Origin: a virus
Virus record (IMG/VR): IMGVR_UViG_3300042860_000157
Location: 1-23,200 of that record
Length of the DNA stretch: 23,200 nucleotides
Direction: 5' to 3' (one strand)
Every line of letters starts with the position of its first letter. Within the stretch, counting starts at the first letter, position 1. Positions 1 to 5,420 of the stretch are shown here, in pieces. Below the pieces are notes generated by a model. The model was not told the origin of the DNA and did not search any database. It saw only the letters and a list, made by a program, of their open reading frames with translations. The position numbers were made by a program, and so were the translations under genes.

Positions 1-2
1 CG

Positions 3-173
3 GAAGAGGGTTATATGGGCGAAGACTTCTTGTTCTGTGACCGTGCCCGTGAGCTGGGATATGAAGTCTGGATTGACCCAACCATCAAGCTGGGTCACAT
101 GGGCGTTCAAGAATACGAGGGCGACTTTGGGCGCGACTGTCTGTATCCGATGATTGTTCCGCAGGCTGCGTAA
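3..173 (+). CDS. Glycosyltransferase-like protein, C-terminal fragment (5' truncated by window)
   Basis: This is the last 56 codons of a gene that begins before the window and stops at TAA 171-173. The fragment contains Gly-Glu-Asp-Phe near its start, then CDRARELGYEVWIDP, then a Leu-Gly-His-Met-Gly element, and an acidic YEGDFGRD tail. An (E)D-x-x-F-C-x-R-x-x-x-x-G segment followed by a conserved His-x-Gly is the usual C-terminal signature of GT-A fold glycosyltransferases carried by phages. In that family the Glu/Asp sits near the active site and the His helps bind the metal; this is family knowledge. Phage enzymes of this type may glycosylate virion proteins, DNA or host surface sugars, and nothing here tells which. 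The N-terminal sugar-nucleotide domain with its DxD motif is not visible, so the assignment rests on this short tail only. The next gene starts two bases after the stop. Confidence 0.68.
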   Translation, partial: EEGYMGEDFLFCDRARELGYEVWIDPTIKLGHMGVQEYEGDFGRDCLYPMIVPQAA

Positions 174-174
174 C

Positions 175-459
175 ATGGCAAAGAAGGGGATGGGCATAGC
201 AACCTCTGTTAAATCGGGCAACTTTCGTCCGACCAAACAGGGTGCTGGAATGACCGAGAAAGGCGTCAAGGCGTACCGAGCCGCCAACCCTGGGTCAAAG
301 CTCAAGACTGCTGTTACTGAGGACAAGCCCTCTCCTGAAAGAGCCAAGCGTCGCAAATCATTCTGCGCACGATCAGCCGGACAGATGAAGCAGTTTCCCG
401 AAGCCGCCAAAGATCCAAACAGCCGCATTCGGCAAGCACGACGTAGATGGAAGTGTTGA
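175..459 (+). CDS. Small basic phage protein, DUF6321-like
   Basis: A 94-residue, strongly basic protein. I chose ATG 175 over an in-frame ATG at 154 because the latter lies inside the preceding gene and an AGG sits nine bases before 175. The sequence has an early GAGMTEKGVKAYRAANPGSKL block, a central RAKRRKSFCARSAGQM block and a C-terminal DPNSRIRQARRRWKC block ending in Cys. This layout (Gly-rich lead, KSFCAR core, RxWxC end) matches small proteins of unknown function from many aquatic phages that I recall as DUF6321; no function is established to my knowledge. The high Lys/Arg content suggests nucleic-acid or acidic-surface binding, which is inference. It sits at the head of a run of tiny basic proteins before the head-tail connector genes, so a virion-associated or assembly role is plausible. 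The next gene begins one base after the TGA. Confidence 0.85.
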   Translation: MAKKGMGIATSVKSGNFRPTKQGAGMTEKGVKAYRAANPGSKLKTAVTEDKPSPERAKRRKSFCARSAGQMKQFPEAAKDPNSRIRQARRRWKC

Positions 460-460
460 C

Positions 461-667
461 ATGAGCGACATAAACCCAAAGGAGTTTGGAGCCTTGGAAG
501 CTGATGTTCGGAATCTAATGCACGAGATTCATCTTCTTAGGCAAGACATGAAGGTCATGAAGGAAACGATTGACCAGACCAAAGGCGGTATCTGGGTTGT
601 GGTGGCGATTGCTGGGACGCTTGGCAGCGCGGTTACCCTTGGCCTCAAACGATTGTTTGGAGGGTGA
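461..667 (+). CDS. Small coiled-coil plus transmembrane protein, holin-like candidate
   Basis: A 68-residue protein with two parts. Residues about 8-40 form an amphipathic heptad-like helix (LEADVRNLMHEIHLLRQDMKV). Residues about 42-62 form one hydrophobic span starting GGIWVVVAIAG, followed by a short basic tail (KRLFGG). This architecture, an N-terminal coiled coil and one C-terminal membrane helix with a positive end, is seen in XhlA-type haemolysin/holin accessory proteins and some small phage holins. It would act in the host inner membrane at lysis. No endolysin is visible in the window, so the lysis role is inferred from architecture only; a membrane-anchored virion or entry protein is equally possible. 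It starts one base after the preceding TGA. Its 3' end supplies the strong ribosome binding site for the next gene. Confidence 0.72.
   Translation: MSDINPKEFGALEADVRNLMHEIHLLRQDMKVMKETIDQTKGGIWVVVAIAGTLGSAVTLGLKRLFGG
659..664 (+). promoter_or_regulatory. Strong ribosome binding site for the GTG start at 672
   Basis: GGAGGG lies seven bases before GTG 672 and overlaps the end of the preceding gene. It is the best Shine-Dalgarno match in this neighbourhood. It favours a GTG start over the in-frame ATG at 570, which would overlap the upstream gene by about 100 bases. Confidence 0.7.
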
Positions 668-671
668 GGTG

Positions 672-1055
672 GTGCCCTCTAAAACCAGAAAGCAGCACAT
701 GTTCATGGAAGCCGTGTCTCACAACCCGGCTTTTGCAAAGAAGGTGGGCGTTCCACAATCCGTGGGACGCGAATTCGTCAAGGCCGACAAAGGCCGCAAA
801 TTTGCAGAGGGTGGTGAAATGAAAGAGTCCAAAGCGATGATGGGTAAAGAGATCGCCTTTATGAAGAAGAAAGGCGCTCCCAAGCCGATGATCAAGCATG
901 AGATGGCCGAAGCCAAGGGCATGAAGTACGGCGGCAAGGTCAAGAAAATGGCTGCGGGCGGCTTGACTGCTGGCCACAAGGCCGCTGACGGTGTTGCCAA
1001 GAAAGGCAAGACCAAAGGCATGCAAGTAACGATGCGCAAGGGCGGGATGTGCTGA
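672..1055 (+). CDS. Small basic phage protein with repeated Gly-Gly motifs
   Basis: A 127-residue Lys/Met-rich protein read from GTG 672, chosen because GGAGGG stands seven bases upstream. The N-terminal block (MPSKTRKQHMFMEAVSHNPA, then FAKKVGVPQSVGREF) has the look of a widespread small phage protein family of unknown function. The rest is low-complexity and basic. It carries three short aromatic/hydrophobic-x-(x)-Gly-Gly elements: FAEGG (44-48), KYGG (85-88) and MAAGG (93-97). A helical block between them reads KEIAFMKKKGAPKPMIKHEM. The protein ends in Lys-Gly-Gly-Met-Cys. There is no enzyme motif, signal peptide or membrane span. Inference: a virion or assembly accessory protein, since near-identical short motifs recur in probable virion proteins elsewhere in the window. 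The next gene starts one base after the stop. Confidence 0.82.
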   Translation: MPSKTRKQHMFMEAVSHNPAFAKKVGVPQSVGREFVKADKGRKFAEGGEMKESKAMMGKEIAFMKKKGAPKPMIKHEMAEAKGMKYGGKVKKMAAGGLTAGHKAADGVAKKGKTKGMQVTMRKGGMC

Positions 1056-1056
1056 C

Positions 1057-1413
1057 ATGACGCAACCCGTTAAACCTAAGCCCAAGGTCAAGCCGAAGCC
1101 GCGTGTGGTTGGACCGTTTGAAAGCGTCAACCCGCCGATCATGGGCGAGGATGAAAAGAAGGCGCGTGAAGTGCGACCTGCACCTCCGCCGCCCAGCAAC
1201 ATCCCTTCGCCGGCTGTGCAGCGCCGAATGGAAGAGCAGGTACGAGACGAGGAAATGGCAGAGCAGATGGATCGCGCAGCGGACATCTCTCGGCGTAGTT
1301 CAATCGGAACGTACAAGCCAGAGAAAAAAGCCAAAGGCGGAATGGTTGGCTCTGCTTCCAAACGTGCAGACGGTTGTGCGACTCGAGGCAAAACCCGAGG
1401 AAAGATGGTGTAA
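1057..1413 (+). CDS. Small proline/charge-rich phage protein with basic C-terminal tail
   Basis: A 118-residue protein of unknown function in three visible parts. Residues 3-16 are a Lys-Pro alternation. Residues about 40-52 are Pro-rich. Residues about 54-84 are a charged helix (RRMEEQVRDEEMAEQMDRAA). It ends with a basic tail containing KAKGG (91-95) followed by a SASKRADG element and RGKTRGKMV. The tail is of a type that recurs at the ends of many small aquatic-phage proteins and resembles the tail of the neighbouring gene at 672 (KGKTKGM). Such disordered basic proteins are plausible virion-interior or scaffold-binding components, but that is inference. The start is one base after the preceding TGA. 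The gene contributes an AGGAAA purine run before the next ATG. Confidence 0.8.
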   Translation: MTQPVKPKPKVKPKPRVVGPFESVNPPIMGEDEKKAREVRPAPPPPSNIPSPAVQRRMEEQVRDEEMAEQMDRAADISRRSSIGTYKPEKKAKGGMVGSASKRADGCATRGKTRGKMV

Positions 1414-1415
1414 CG

Positions 1416-1688
1416 ATGCGAGTCTCTCGCGGCATGGGGAAGATCGCCCCCGCCAAGATGCGGGCTATCAAGAAGCGTGATGGTAGCCAGCCCGTGATGC
1501 TGTTCGCCGAGGGTGGCGAGTCACGGGTCAATGAGGCGGGGAACTACACCAAGCCGGGTATGAGAAAGCGCCTGTTTGAATCCATAAAGTCTGGTGGAAA
1601 GGGTGGTGCGCCTGGCCAATGGAGCGCCCGAAAGGCCCAAATGCTGGCACAGCAGTACAAGCGTAAGGGCGGCTCATACCGGGATTGA
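1416..1688 (+). CDS. Small conserved phage protein with a GQWSARKAQ motif
   Basis: A 90-residue basic protein. ATG 1416 is preferred over an in-frame ATG at 1374 inside the previous gene. Residues about 30-34 are FAEGG, then ESRVNEAGNYTKPGMRKRLF and a Gly-rich GGKGGAPGQWSARKAQM block near the C-terminus. The Gly-Gln-Trp-Ser-Ala-Arg-Lys-Ala-Gln motif with a following YKRKGG is a hallmark I recognise from proteins of unknown function in bacteriophages and some large DNA viruses. In some of those proteins it precedes a SLKxW...TGERYLP region like the one encoded at 1804. No catalytic motif is evident. It may be half of a once-fused protein. Confidence is high that it is expressed and low on function. 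Confidence 0.83.
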   Translation: MRVSRGMGKIAPAKMRAIKKRDGSQPVMLFAEGGESRVNEAGNYTKPGMRKRLFESIKSGGKGGAPGQWSARKAQMLAQQYKRKGGSYRD

Positions 1689-1697
1689 CGTTTAGCC

Positions 1698-1931
1698 ATG
1701 AAGTCAGCAAAGTTTCCAGTCTTTCCCGGTGGTTGCAATGTCTTCGACTGGATTGTGTTGGAAGCGCAACAGTTAAGAGCGTTGCGCCAACGGGAGAACA
1801 GGGATGTTGCGGAAGCCGCAAAAGAGTCTAAAAGACTGGAGCTTAGAAAAATGGCGCACGAAGAGCGGAAAGCCATCGACGCAGGGTCCGAACGCCACGG
1901 GAGAAAGGTATCTCCCCGCCTCGGCAATTAA
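1698..1931 (+). CDS. Possible small charged helical protein overlapping the next gene
   Basis: A 77-residue open frame that would fill the otherwise empty 1689-1803 gap. The N-terminus (MKSAKFPVFPGGCNVFDWIV) is followed by a long charged helix (LRALRQRENRDVAEAAKESK). The final 128 bases overlap the better-supported gene at 1804 in a different frame. No clear ribosome binding site precedes ATG 1698, and I do not recognise the family. The overlap part (after about residue 36) is less trustworthy because that DNA is constrained by the conserved frame at 1804. Either this is a genuine small gene with an overprinted tail, or the frame is open by chance. Cross-genome conservation of residues 1-36 would decide. 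Confidence 0.42.
   Translation: MKSAKFPVFPGGCNVFDWIVLEAQQLRALRQRENRDVAEAAKESKRLELRKMAHEERKAIDAGSERHGRKVSPRLGN
1792..1796 (+). promoter_or_regulatory. Ribosome binding site for the ATG at 1804
   Basis: GGGAG lies seven bases before ATG 1804, inside the overlapping upstream frame. It supports internal initiation at 1804 rather than readthrough. Confidence 0.55.
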
Positions 1932-2055
1932 GTCTTTGAGTCCGCAAGAGTACGCAGCCACAACCAGAGCAAAACGCGCAGGTAAAGCCGCTGGCAAGCA
2001 GTTTGTAGCGCAGCCAAAACGGATCGCACAGAAGACCGCAAGGTTCAGGACGTAA
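1804..2055 (+). CDS. Small conserved basic phage protein with TGERYLP motif
   Basis: An 83-residue basic protein preceded by GGGAG at seven bases. It carries SLKDWSLEKWRTKSGKPSTQ, then TGERYLPASAIKSLSPQEYA and TTRAKRAGKAAGKQFVAQPK. The order Trp-x-x-x-x-W-(x)-T-x-SGKPS...TGERYLP...K-S-L-S-x-x-EYAA...KRAG...GKQFV-x-QPK is strongly patterned. I recognise it from small phage and large-virus proteins of unknown function, where it can follow a GQWSARKAQ region as found here at 1416. It has no membrane span. The spread of Lys/Arg suggests nucleic-acid contact, which is inference. The stop is one base before the next ATG. Its 5' half is overlapped by the weaker frame at 1698. Confidence 0.85.
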   Translation: MLRKPQKSLKDWSLEKWRTKSGKPSTQGPNATGERYLPASAIKSLSPQEYAATTRAKRAGKAAGKQFVAQPKRIAQKTARFRT

Positions 2056-2056
2056 G

Positions 2057-2968
2057 ATGAGTACATCAGGCACAACCTCATTCAATCTCGACCTGAATAG
2101 CATGGTCGAAGAGGCGTTTGAGCGAGCCGGTCGAGAGGTGCGCTCAGGCTATGACATGAGAACCGCTCGTCGCAGTCTCAATCTGATGACAGTTGAGTGG
2201 GCAAACCGAGGCATCAACCTGTGGACCGTTGAACAGGGGGTCATTCCCCTGAACCAAGCGCAGATCACTTATGCCCTGCCGATTGATACGATTGATTTGC
2301 TGGATCATGTTGTTCGCACACAAAGCGGCCTGAATCAGACCGACATCAACATCTCGCGTATCAGTGTTTCCACCTACGCCACCATCCCCAACAAGAACGC
2401 CCAGGGTCGCCCAATTCAGGTTTGGATCAACCGTCAGTCAGGCGCAACCAGCGCGACTGGCCTGACCCTGAACGGCGGCATCAATGACTCGGTCACAACG
2501 ATCACATTGAGTTCGACTGACGGGCTGTCTGCGGTTGGCTACATCAAGCTAGGTGCCGAGATCATCAGCTACACGGGCAAGACCAGCACCACGCTCACCG
2601 GGTGTTTGAGAGGCCAGGCTGGAACGACGGCCGCGAGTCATTTGAACAACGCAACAGTCTCGGTGCCGTTTTTGCCAAACATCAATGTGTGGCCAGCGCC
2701 GGATCAGAGTGACTTTTACACCTTTGTGTACTGGCGACTGAAACGAATCCAAGATGCCGGGAACGGCCCTACGGATCAACAAGTGCCGTTTCGTTTCTTG
2801 AACTGTATGGCGGCTGGCTTGGCGTACTACATCGCCATGAAGATTCCAGAGGGGCAGGATCGGCTGGACCGGCTGAAGATGGACTATGCAGAACAGTGGA
2901 TGCTTGCGGCTGATGAAGACCGAGAGAAGGCTCCGCTGCGGCTGGCACCTCGGCAGATGTTCTTTTAG
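2057..2968 (+). CDS. Phage head-tail connector/adaptor-like structural protein
   Basis: A 303-residue protein with CAGGA about seven bases before the ATG. N-terminal helices carry an EEAFERAGREVRSGYDMRTA element and LMTVEWANRGINLWTVEQG. They are followed by a beta region with ITYALPIDTIDLLDHVVRT and by a C-terminal helical part with FVYWRLKRIQDAG and LNCMAAGLAYYIAMK. This pattern is typical of proteins encoded between capsid and tail genes of aquatic podovirus-like phages, which I read as connector/adaptor or tail-tubular-A-like components. Residues about 130-205 look like a separate inserted beta domain (see the finding). A second adaptor-like protein follows at 3790. Length and order fit a ring-forming connector protein, but the exact ring is inferred. 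Confidence 0.8.
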   Translation: MSTSGTTSFNLDLNSMVEEAFERAGREVRSGYDMRTARRSLNLMTVEWANRGINLWTVEQGVIPLNQAQITYALPIDTIDLLDHVVRTQSGLNQTDINISRISVSTYATIPNKNAQGRPIQVWINRQSGATSATGLTLNGGINDSVTTITLSSTDGLSAVGYIKLGAEIISYTGKTSTTLTGCLRGQAGTTAASHLNNATVSVPFLPNINVWPAPDQSDFYTFVYWRLKRIQDAGNGPTDQQVPFRFLNCMAAGLAYYIAMKIPEGQDRLDRLKMDYAEQWMLAADEDREKAPLRLAPRQMFF

Positions 2969-2970
2969 TC

Positions 2971-3405
2971 ATGCCTAACAGGTTTGCATCTGGCAAGTAT
3001 GCAATTGCACAGTGCGATAGGTGCAACTTTCGCTACAAGCTGAAAGAGTTGAAGCAGTTGGTCATCAAGACCAAGAATGTCAACTTGTTAGTGTGTCCTA
3101 CATGTTGGGAGCCTGATCAGCCGCAGTTGCAATTGGGCATGTATCCGGTTGACGATCCGCAGGCGTTGCGCAATCCTCGGCCAGATAACAGCTACACCAC
3201 GTCTGGTCTTAGTGGTTTGCAGACTGATCCATTGACTGCGCCGCCAACCAGTACAGAGGCGTTTGGCACTCCGGAAGGTGGTAGTCGAATTATTCAGTGG
3301 GGATGGAACCCCGTGGGTTTGAACAATCCATTGCAACTTACCGGCTTGGAGGATAATCTCCAGGCACAGGGTTCAGTGGGAACCGTGACCATAACGGTCA
3401 GCTAG
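2971..3405 (+). CDS. Small phage protein with a four-cysteine (zinc-ribbon-like) N-terminus
   Basis: A 144-residue protein. Residues 15-18 are Cys-Asp-Arg-Cys and 42-45 are Cys-Pro-Thr-Cys. These two CxxC pairs, 24 residues apart, are consistent with a zinc ribbon. Residues about 46-80 are Pro/Asp/Gln-rich, and the C-terminal half is a beta/Gly/Ser-rich low-complexity tail ending in GSVGTVTITVS. It sits between two adaptor-like genes, so a virion or assembly role near the head-tail junction is likely. Zinc binding is inferred from cysteine spacing. The terminal GSVGTVTI resembles the short beta repeats encoded at 10457, perhaps only because both are Val/Thr/Gly strands. The stop overlaps the purine-rich TAGGAGA that serves the next gene. 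Confidence 0.82.
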   Translation: MPNRFASGKYAIAQCDRCNFRYKLKELKQLVIKTKNVNLLVCPTCWEPDQPQLQLGMYPVDDPQALRNPRPDNSYTTSGLSGLQTDPLTAPPTSTEAFGTPEGGSRIIQWGWNPVGLNNPLQLTGLEDNLQAQGSVGTVTITVS

Positions 3406-3413
3406 GAGAAATC

Positions 3414-3590
3414 ATGAAGAAGTACATGTCAGGCGGCGATGTGAAGAAGGTTAAGAGCATTGCCAAGAGCGAGGTTGAGGGCCACGAAAAGCGGATGCAC
3501 AAGTACGCTAAAGGTGGGGTCACGAACTCGCAGCGTGCCAAGTTTGGTCGCAACATGGCTCGTGTTATGAATCAGCGGAGCAAGTCATGA
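3414..3590 (+). CDS. Very small basic phage protein with two Gly-Gly motifs
   Basis: A 58-residue gene. ATG 3414 follows AGGAGA by about five bases, a strong signal. The product begins MKKYMSGGDVKKVKS, has a basic helix with KSEVEGHEKRMHKYAKGG, and ends in FGRNMARVMNQRSKS. YMSGG (4-8) and YAKGG (31-35) are copies of the aromatic-x-x-Gly-Gly motif found across the window. The EVEGHEKRMHK pattern has the look of other tiny aquatic-phage proteins. There is no catalytic signature. Its stop overlaps the next start (ATGA), indicating translational coupling. A virion-binding or assembly role is inference. Confidence 0.8.
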   Translation: MKKYMSGGDVKKVKSIAKSEVEGHEKRMHKYAKGGVTNSQRAKFGRNMARVMNQRSKS

Positions 3591-3787
3591 GCAAAGCTAA
3601 CGATCAGTGTCACTTCTTCCCAGCGGAAACCAAAGATCCGATTGGCAAGTACACTCAGCCCCGTCAGTACACTGACACCATGGGGCAGAATGGATACCCT
3701 AACGGGATTGCCAACACCCAAACCCTGCGTACCCGTGGAACCAAAAACACGACTCGCGGGAACAGTAGCTCGACCAAGATGGGCTAA
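3587..3787 (+). CDS. Small hypothetical phage protein, Asn/Thr/Gly-rich
   Basis: A 66-residue protein whose ATG overlaps the preceding stop (ATGA). It reads as a single patterned, probably disordered chain: an N-terminal CHFFPAETKDPIGKY element, a PRQYTDTMGQNGYPNGIAN middle, and a basic Thr/Asn/Arg-rich tail ending SSSTKMG. I do not recognise a function. The tight coupling to both neighbours and the absence of a better frame in this DNA support it as real. Its place just before the adaptor gene at 3790 suggests a small connector accessory protein, which is inference. Confidence 0.75.
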   Translation: MSKANDQCHFFPAETKDPIGKYTQPRQYTDTMGQNGYPNGIANTQTLRTRGTKNTTRGNSSSTKMG

Positions 3788-3789
3788 AC

Positions 3790-4470
3790 GTGAACTACGC
3801 TACGCTCTTTGAGACGATCAAGGGGTACTTGGAGAACGACTTTCCGAGTACCACCTGGACCAATACGGCCGAAACCGGGACGGTGACGTTTTCGTCTACT
3901 GAGCAGATCAACACGTTCATTCGCCAGGCCGAGCAGCGAATCTACAACACGGTACAGATTCCTGCGCTGAGGAAGAACGTCACCGGCAACTGTACGATTG
4001 ACAACAAGTATTTGGCCATGCCGTCTGACTGGCTGGCTATGTTCTCGTTGTCTGTGATTCGCGCTGACGGCTCTCAGAGCTTCCTGTTGAACAAAGACGT
4101 TGAGTACATCCGTGAGTCTTTTCCTAGTCCATCTGACAAGGGTGAGCCTACGCATTACGCGATCTTTGACAACGATACGATGATTCTGGGTCCAACACCC
4201 GACTCCTCGTACAGCATGGAAATGCACTACTACTATTACCCAGAGTCGATTGTGACTGCGAACACAACGTGGCTGGGCGATCACTTTGACAGCACATTGC
4301 TTTACGGGTCGCTGGTTGAGGGGTACACGTTCATGAAGGGTGAAACCGACATGGTGGCCTTGTATTCCAAGCGTTACGAAGAGGCAATGTTGTTGCTCAA
4401 GAAACTTGGCGACGGCAAAGATCGTCAAGACACCTATCGTTCTGGACAAGTGAGGTATCAGGTCACATGA
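3790..4470 (+). CDS. Phage head-tail adaptor protein (SU10/gp4-like)
   Basis: A 226-residue protein starting at GTG 3790, two bases after the previous TAA. Features: an N-terminal MNYATLFETIKGYLENDF helix; a helix with FIRQAEQRIYNTVQIP (43-58); a beta part with YLAMPSDWLAM (74-84); a YYYYPESI element (147-154); TTWLGDHF (159-166); LLYGSLVEGYTFMKGE (170-185); and a C-terminal helix with YEEAMLLLKKLGDG and a final DTYRSGQ. This order matches a widely distributed phage adaptor family. Its members form a dodecameric ring beneath the portal and connect it to the short-tail machinery (family knowledge). The ATGA overlap with 4467 points to coupled translation. I am confident in connector function and less so in the exact family name. 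Confidence 0.85.
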   Translation: MNYATLFETIKGYLENDFPSTTWTNTAETGTVTFSSTEQINTFIRQAEQRIYNTVQIPALRKNVTGNCTIDNKYLAMPSDWLAMFSLSVIRADGSQSFLLNKDVEYIRESFPSPSDKGEPTHYAIFDNDTMILGPTPDSSYSMEMHYYYYPESIVTANTTWLGDHFDSTLLYGSLVEGYTFMKGETDMVALYSKRYEEAMLLLKKLGDGKDRQDTYRSGQVRYQVT

Positions 4471-4757
4471 TTATGAATGACGTTGGAGTTCTCCTGGGCG
4501 GAATTGTTCAGGTACAGACGACGCAAAACCGTGGGCTAACTGCCGAGGAAGTTGCGGAGCGTGCCGTTGACCGGATCATCTCGGTGGGAAACAGTTCTCA
4601 CCCGGCCATTCGTGACCAGGCTCAGGCGTTCAGAGATCAAATTCAAGCAGTAGTTGCCTTCTACATGAAGGAAGCGATCAAGAACGATCGGGCTACGCTT
4701 GCCATTCGGCTACGGGATGCGGGGCATCCGGAGCTAATCAAACTTTTGGAGAAATAG
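4467..4757 (+). CDS. Small helical phage protein after the adaptor
   Basis: A 96-residue protein. ATG 4467 overlaps the adaptor stop; ATG 4473 in the same frame is an alternative. After a short hydrophobic start (VGVLLGGIVQVQ) it is mostly helical: LTAEEVAERAVDRIISVG, SSHPAIRDQAQAFRDQIQAV, VAFYMKEAIKNDRATL, and a final DAGHPELIKLLEK. The AERAVDRII...HPAIRDQA...FY-x-x-EA-x-x-(S/N)DRATL pattern is a recurrent companion of tail/connector genes in phages that I recognise without a firm function. It is plausibly a virion assembly or connector accessory component. The stop is two bases before the next gene, whose GGAG lies within the final codons. Confidence 0.8.
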   Translation: MIMNDVGVLLGGIVQVQTTQNRGLTAEEVAERAVDRIISVGNSSHPAIRDQAQAFRDQIQAVVAFYMKEAIKNDRATLAIRLRDAGHPELIKLLEK

Positions 4758-4759
4758 TC

Positions 4760-5197
4760 ATGGCCTTTACTGGAAACTTCATGTGTACCAGTTTCAAGGT
4801 GGAGTTGATGCAAGCCATCCATAACTTCACGGCAAGCACTGGCAACACATTCAAGCTGGCGCTGTACACGAACAGCGCATCGTTTACCGCAGCAACCACG
4901 GCGTACACCACGTCCAACGAGGTCACGGCCTCGGGTTCGTACTCGGCTGGCGGCGGCGCTCTTACCAATGTCACCCCGACCTCGAGCAGCACGACGGCGT
5001 TCACGGACTTTGCAGACATCAGCTTTACCACGGCCACCATCACGGCCCGTGGTGCATTGATCTACAACGACTCGGCAACGGGTGATCCGACGGTTGTGGT
5101 TCTGGACTTTGGTTCAGACAAGACGTCTACTGCCGGCACGTTCCAGGTCATCTTCCCGACTGCCGATTCAAGTAACGCGATAATCCGGATTGCATGA
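4760..5197 (+). CDS. Small beta-rich phage virion protein
   Basis: A 145-residue protein with GGAG eight bases before the ATG. It is Thr/Ser/Ala-rich with alternating beta pattern: an N-terminal helix (MCTSFKVELMQAIHNF), a TFKLALYTNSASFTA strand pair, EVTASGSYSAGGGALTN, then ADISFTTATITARGALIYND and VVLDFGSDKTSTAGTFQVIF. This order (short helix, FKLALYT, EV-x-(A/G)-SGYxxGG, xITARxAxIYxD, DFGxxxxxxxGTFxI) is shared by small structural proteins of many phages, commonly encoded beside tail or fibre genes. A decoration, tail or fibre-base role is likely but unproven. It stands right before the adhesion block. Confidence 0.78.
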   Translation: MAFTGNFMCTSFKVELMQAIHNFTASTGNTFKLALYTNSASFTAATTAYTTSNEVTASGSYSAGGGALTNVTPTSSSTTAFTDFADISFTTATITARGALIYNDSATGDPTVVVLDFGSDKTSTAGTFQVIFPTADSSNAIIRIA

Positions 5198-5200
5198 GGA
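5196..5200 (+). promoter_or_regulatory. Ribosome binding site selecting the start at 5209
   Basis: GAGGA overlaps the preceding stop and lies eight bases before ATG 5209. The in-frame ATG at 5194 would be upstream of this signal, so initiation at 5209 is favoured. Confidence 0.55.
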
Positions 5201-5208
5201 CACTTGCC

Positions 5209-5418
5209 ATGAAGATCGACTTCTCGTTCGAAACCCCTCATGGCAAGTTCGCTGATGCCCTGCATCTGCCTGACGATCACACGTTCACGGAAGCAGAGAT
5301 CCAAGCCATGAAGGAACAGCGCCGGGATAACTGGATTGCTGTTGTGACCGCGCCTCCGGTTGAGGAAACCCAGCCCGAGTACATCGAGATCGATGGCGTC
5401 AAATATGTGAAGGCGTAG
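5209..5418 (+). CDS. Small hypothetical phage protein
   Basis: A 69-residue acidic protein read from ATG 5209 because GAGGA lies eight bases before it. It has an N-terminal beta pair (KIDFSFETPHGKFADALHLP), a helix (TEAEIQAMKEQRRDNWIAVV) and a C-terminal strand (EYIEIDGVKYVKA). The closing (Y)I-E-I-D-G-V-K-Y-V motif resembles short strands at the ends of phage tail or fibre-associated proteins, but I do not recognise the family. It sits two bases before the giant fibre gene, so a small fibre-associated or chaperone role is conceivable; this is inference. Confidence 0.75.
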   Translation: MKIDFSFETPHGKFADALHLPDDHTFTEAEIQAMKEQRRDNWIAVVTAPPVEETQPEYIEIDGVKYVKA

Positions 5419-5420
5419 TC

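Noticed and set aside
645-1391. Long open frame on the minus strand (248 codons)
   Set aside because: It runs antisense through three tightly packed, patterned + strand genes and has no ribosome binding site or recognisable motif. It is a by-product of their codon composition.
3784-4449. 221-codon minus-strand frame opposite the adaptor gene
   Set aside because: The + strand frame is a recognisable adaptor with good coupling to its neighbours. The antisense product has no pattern I recognise.
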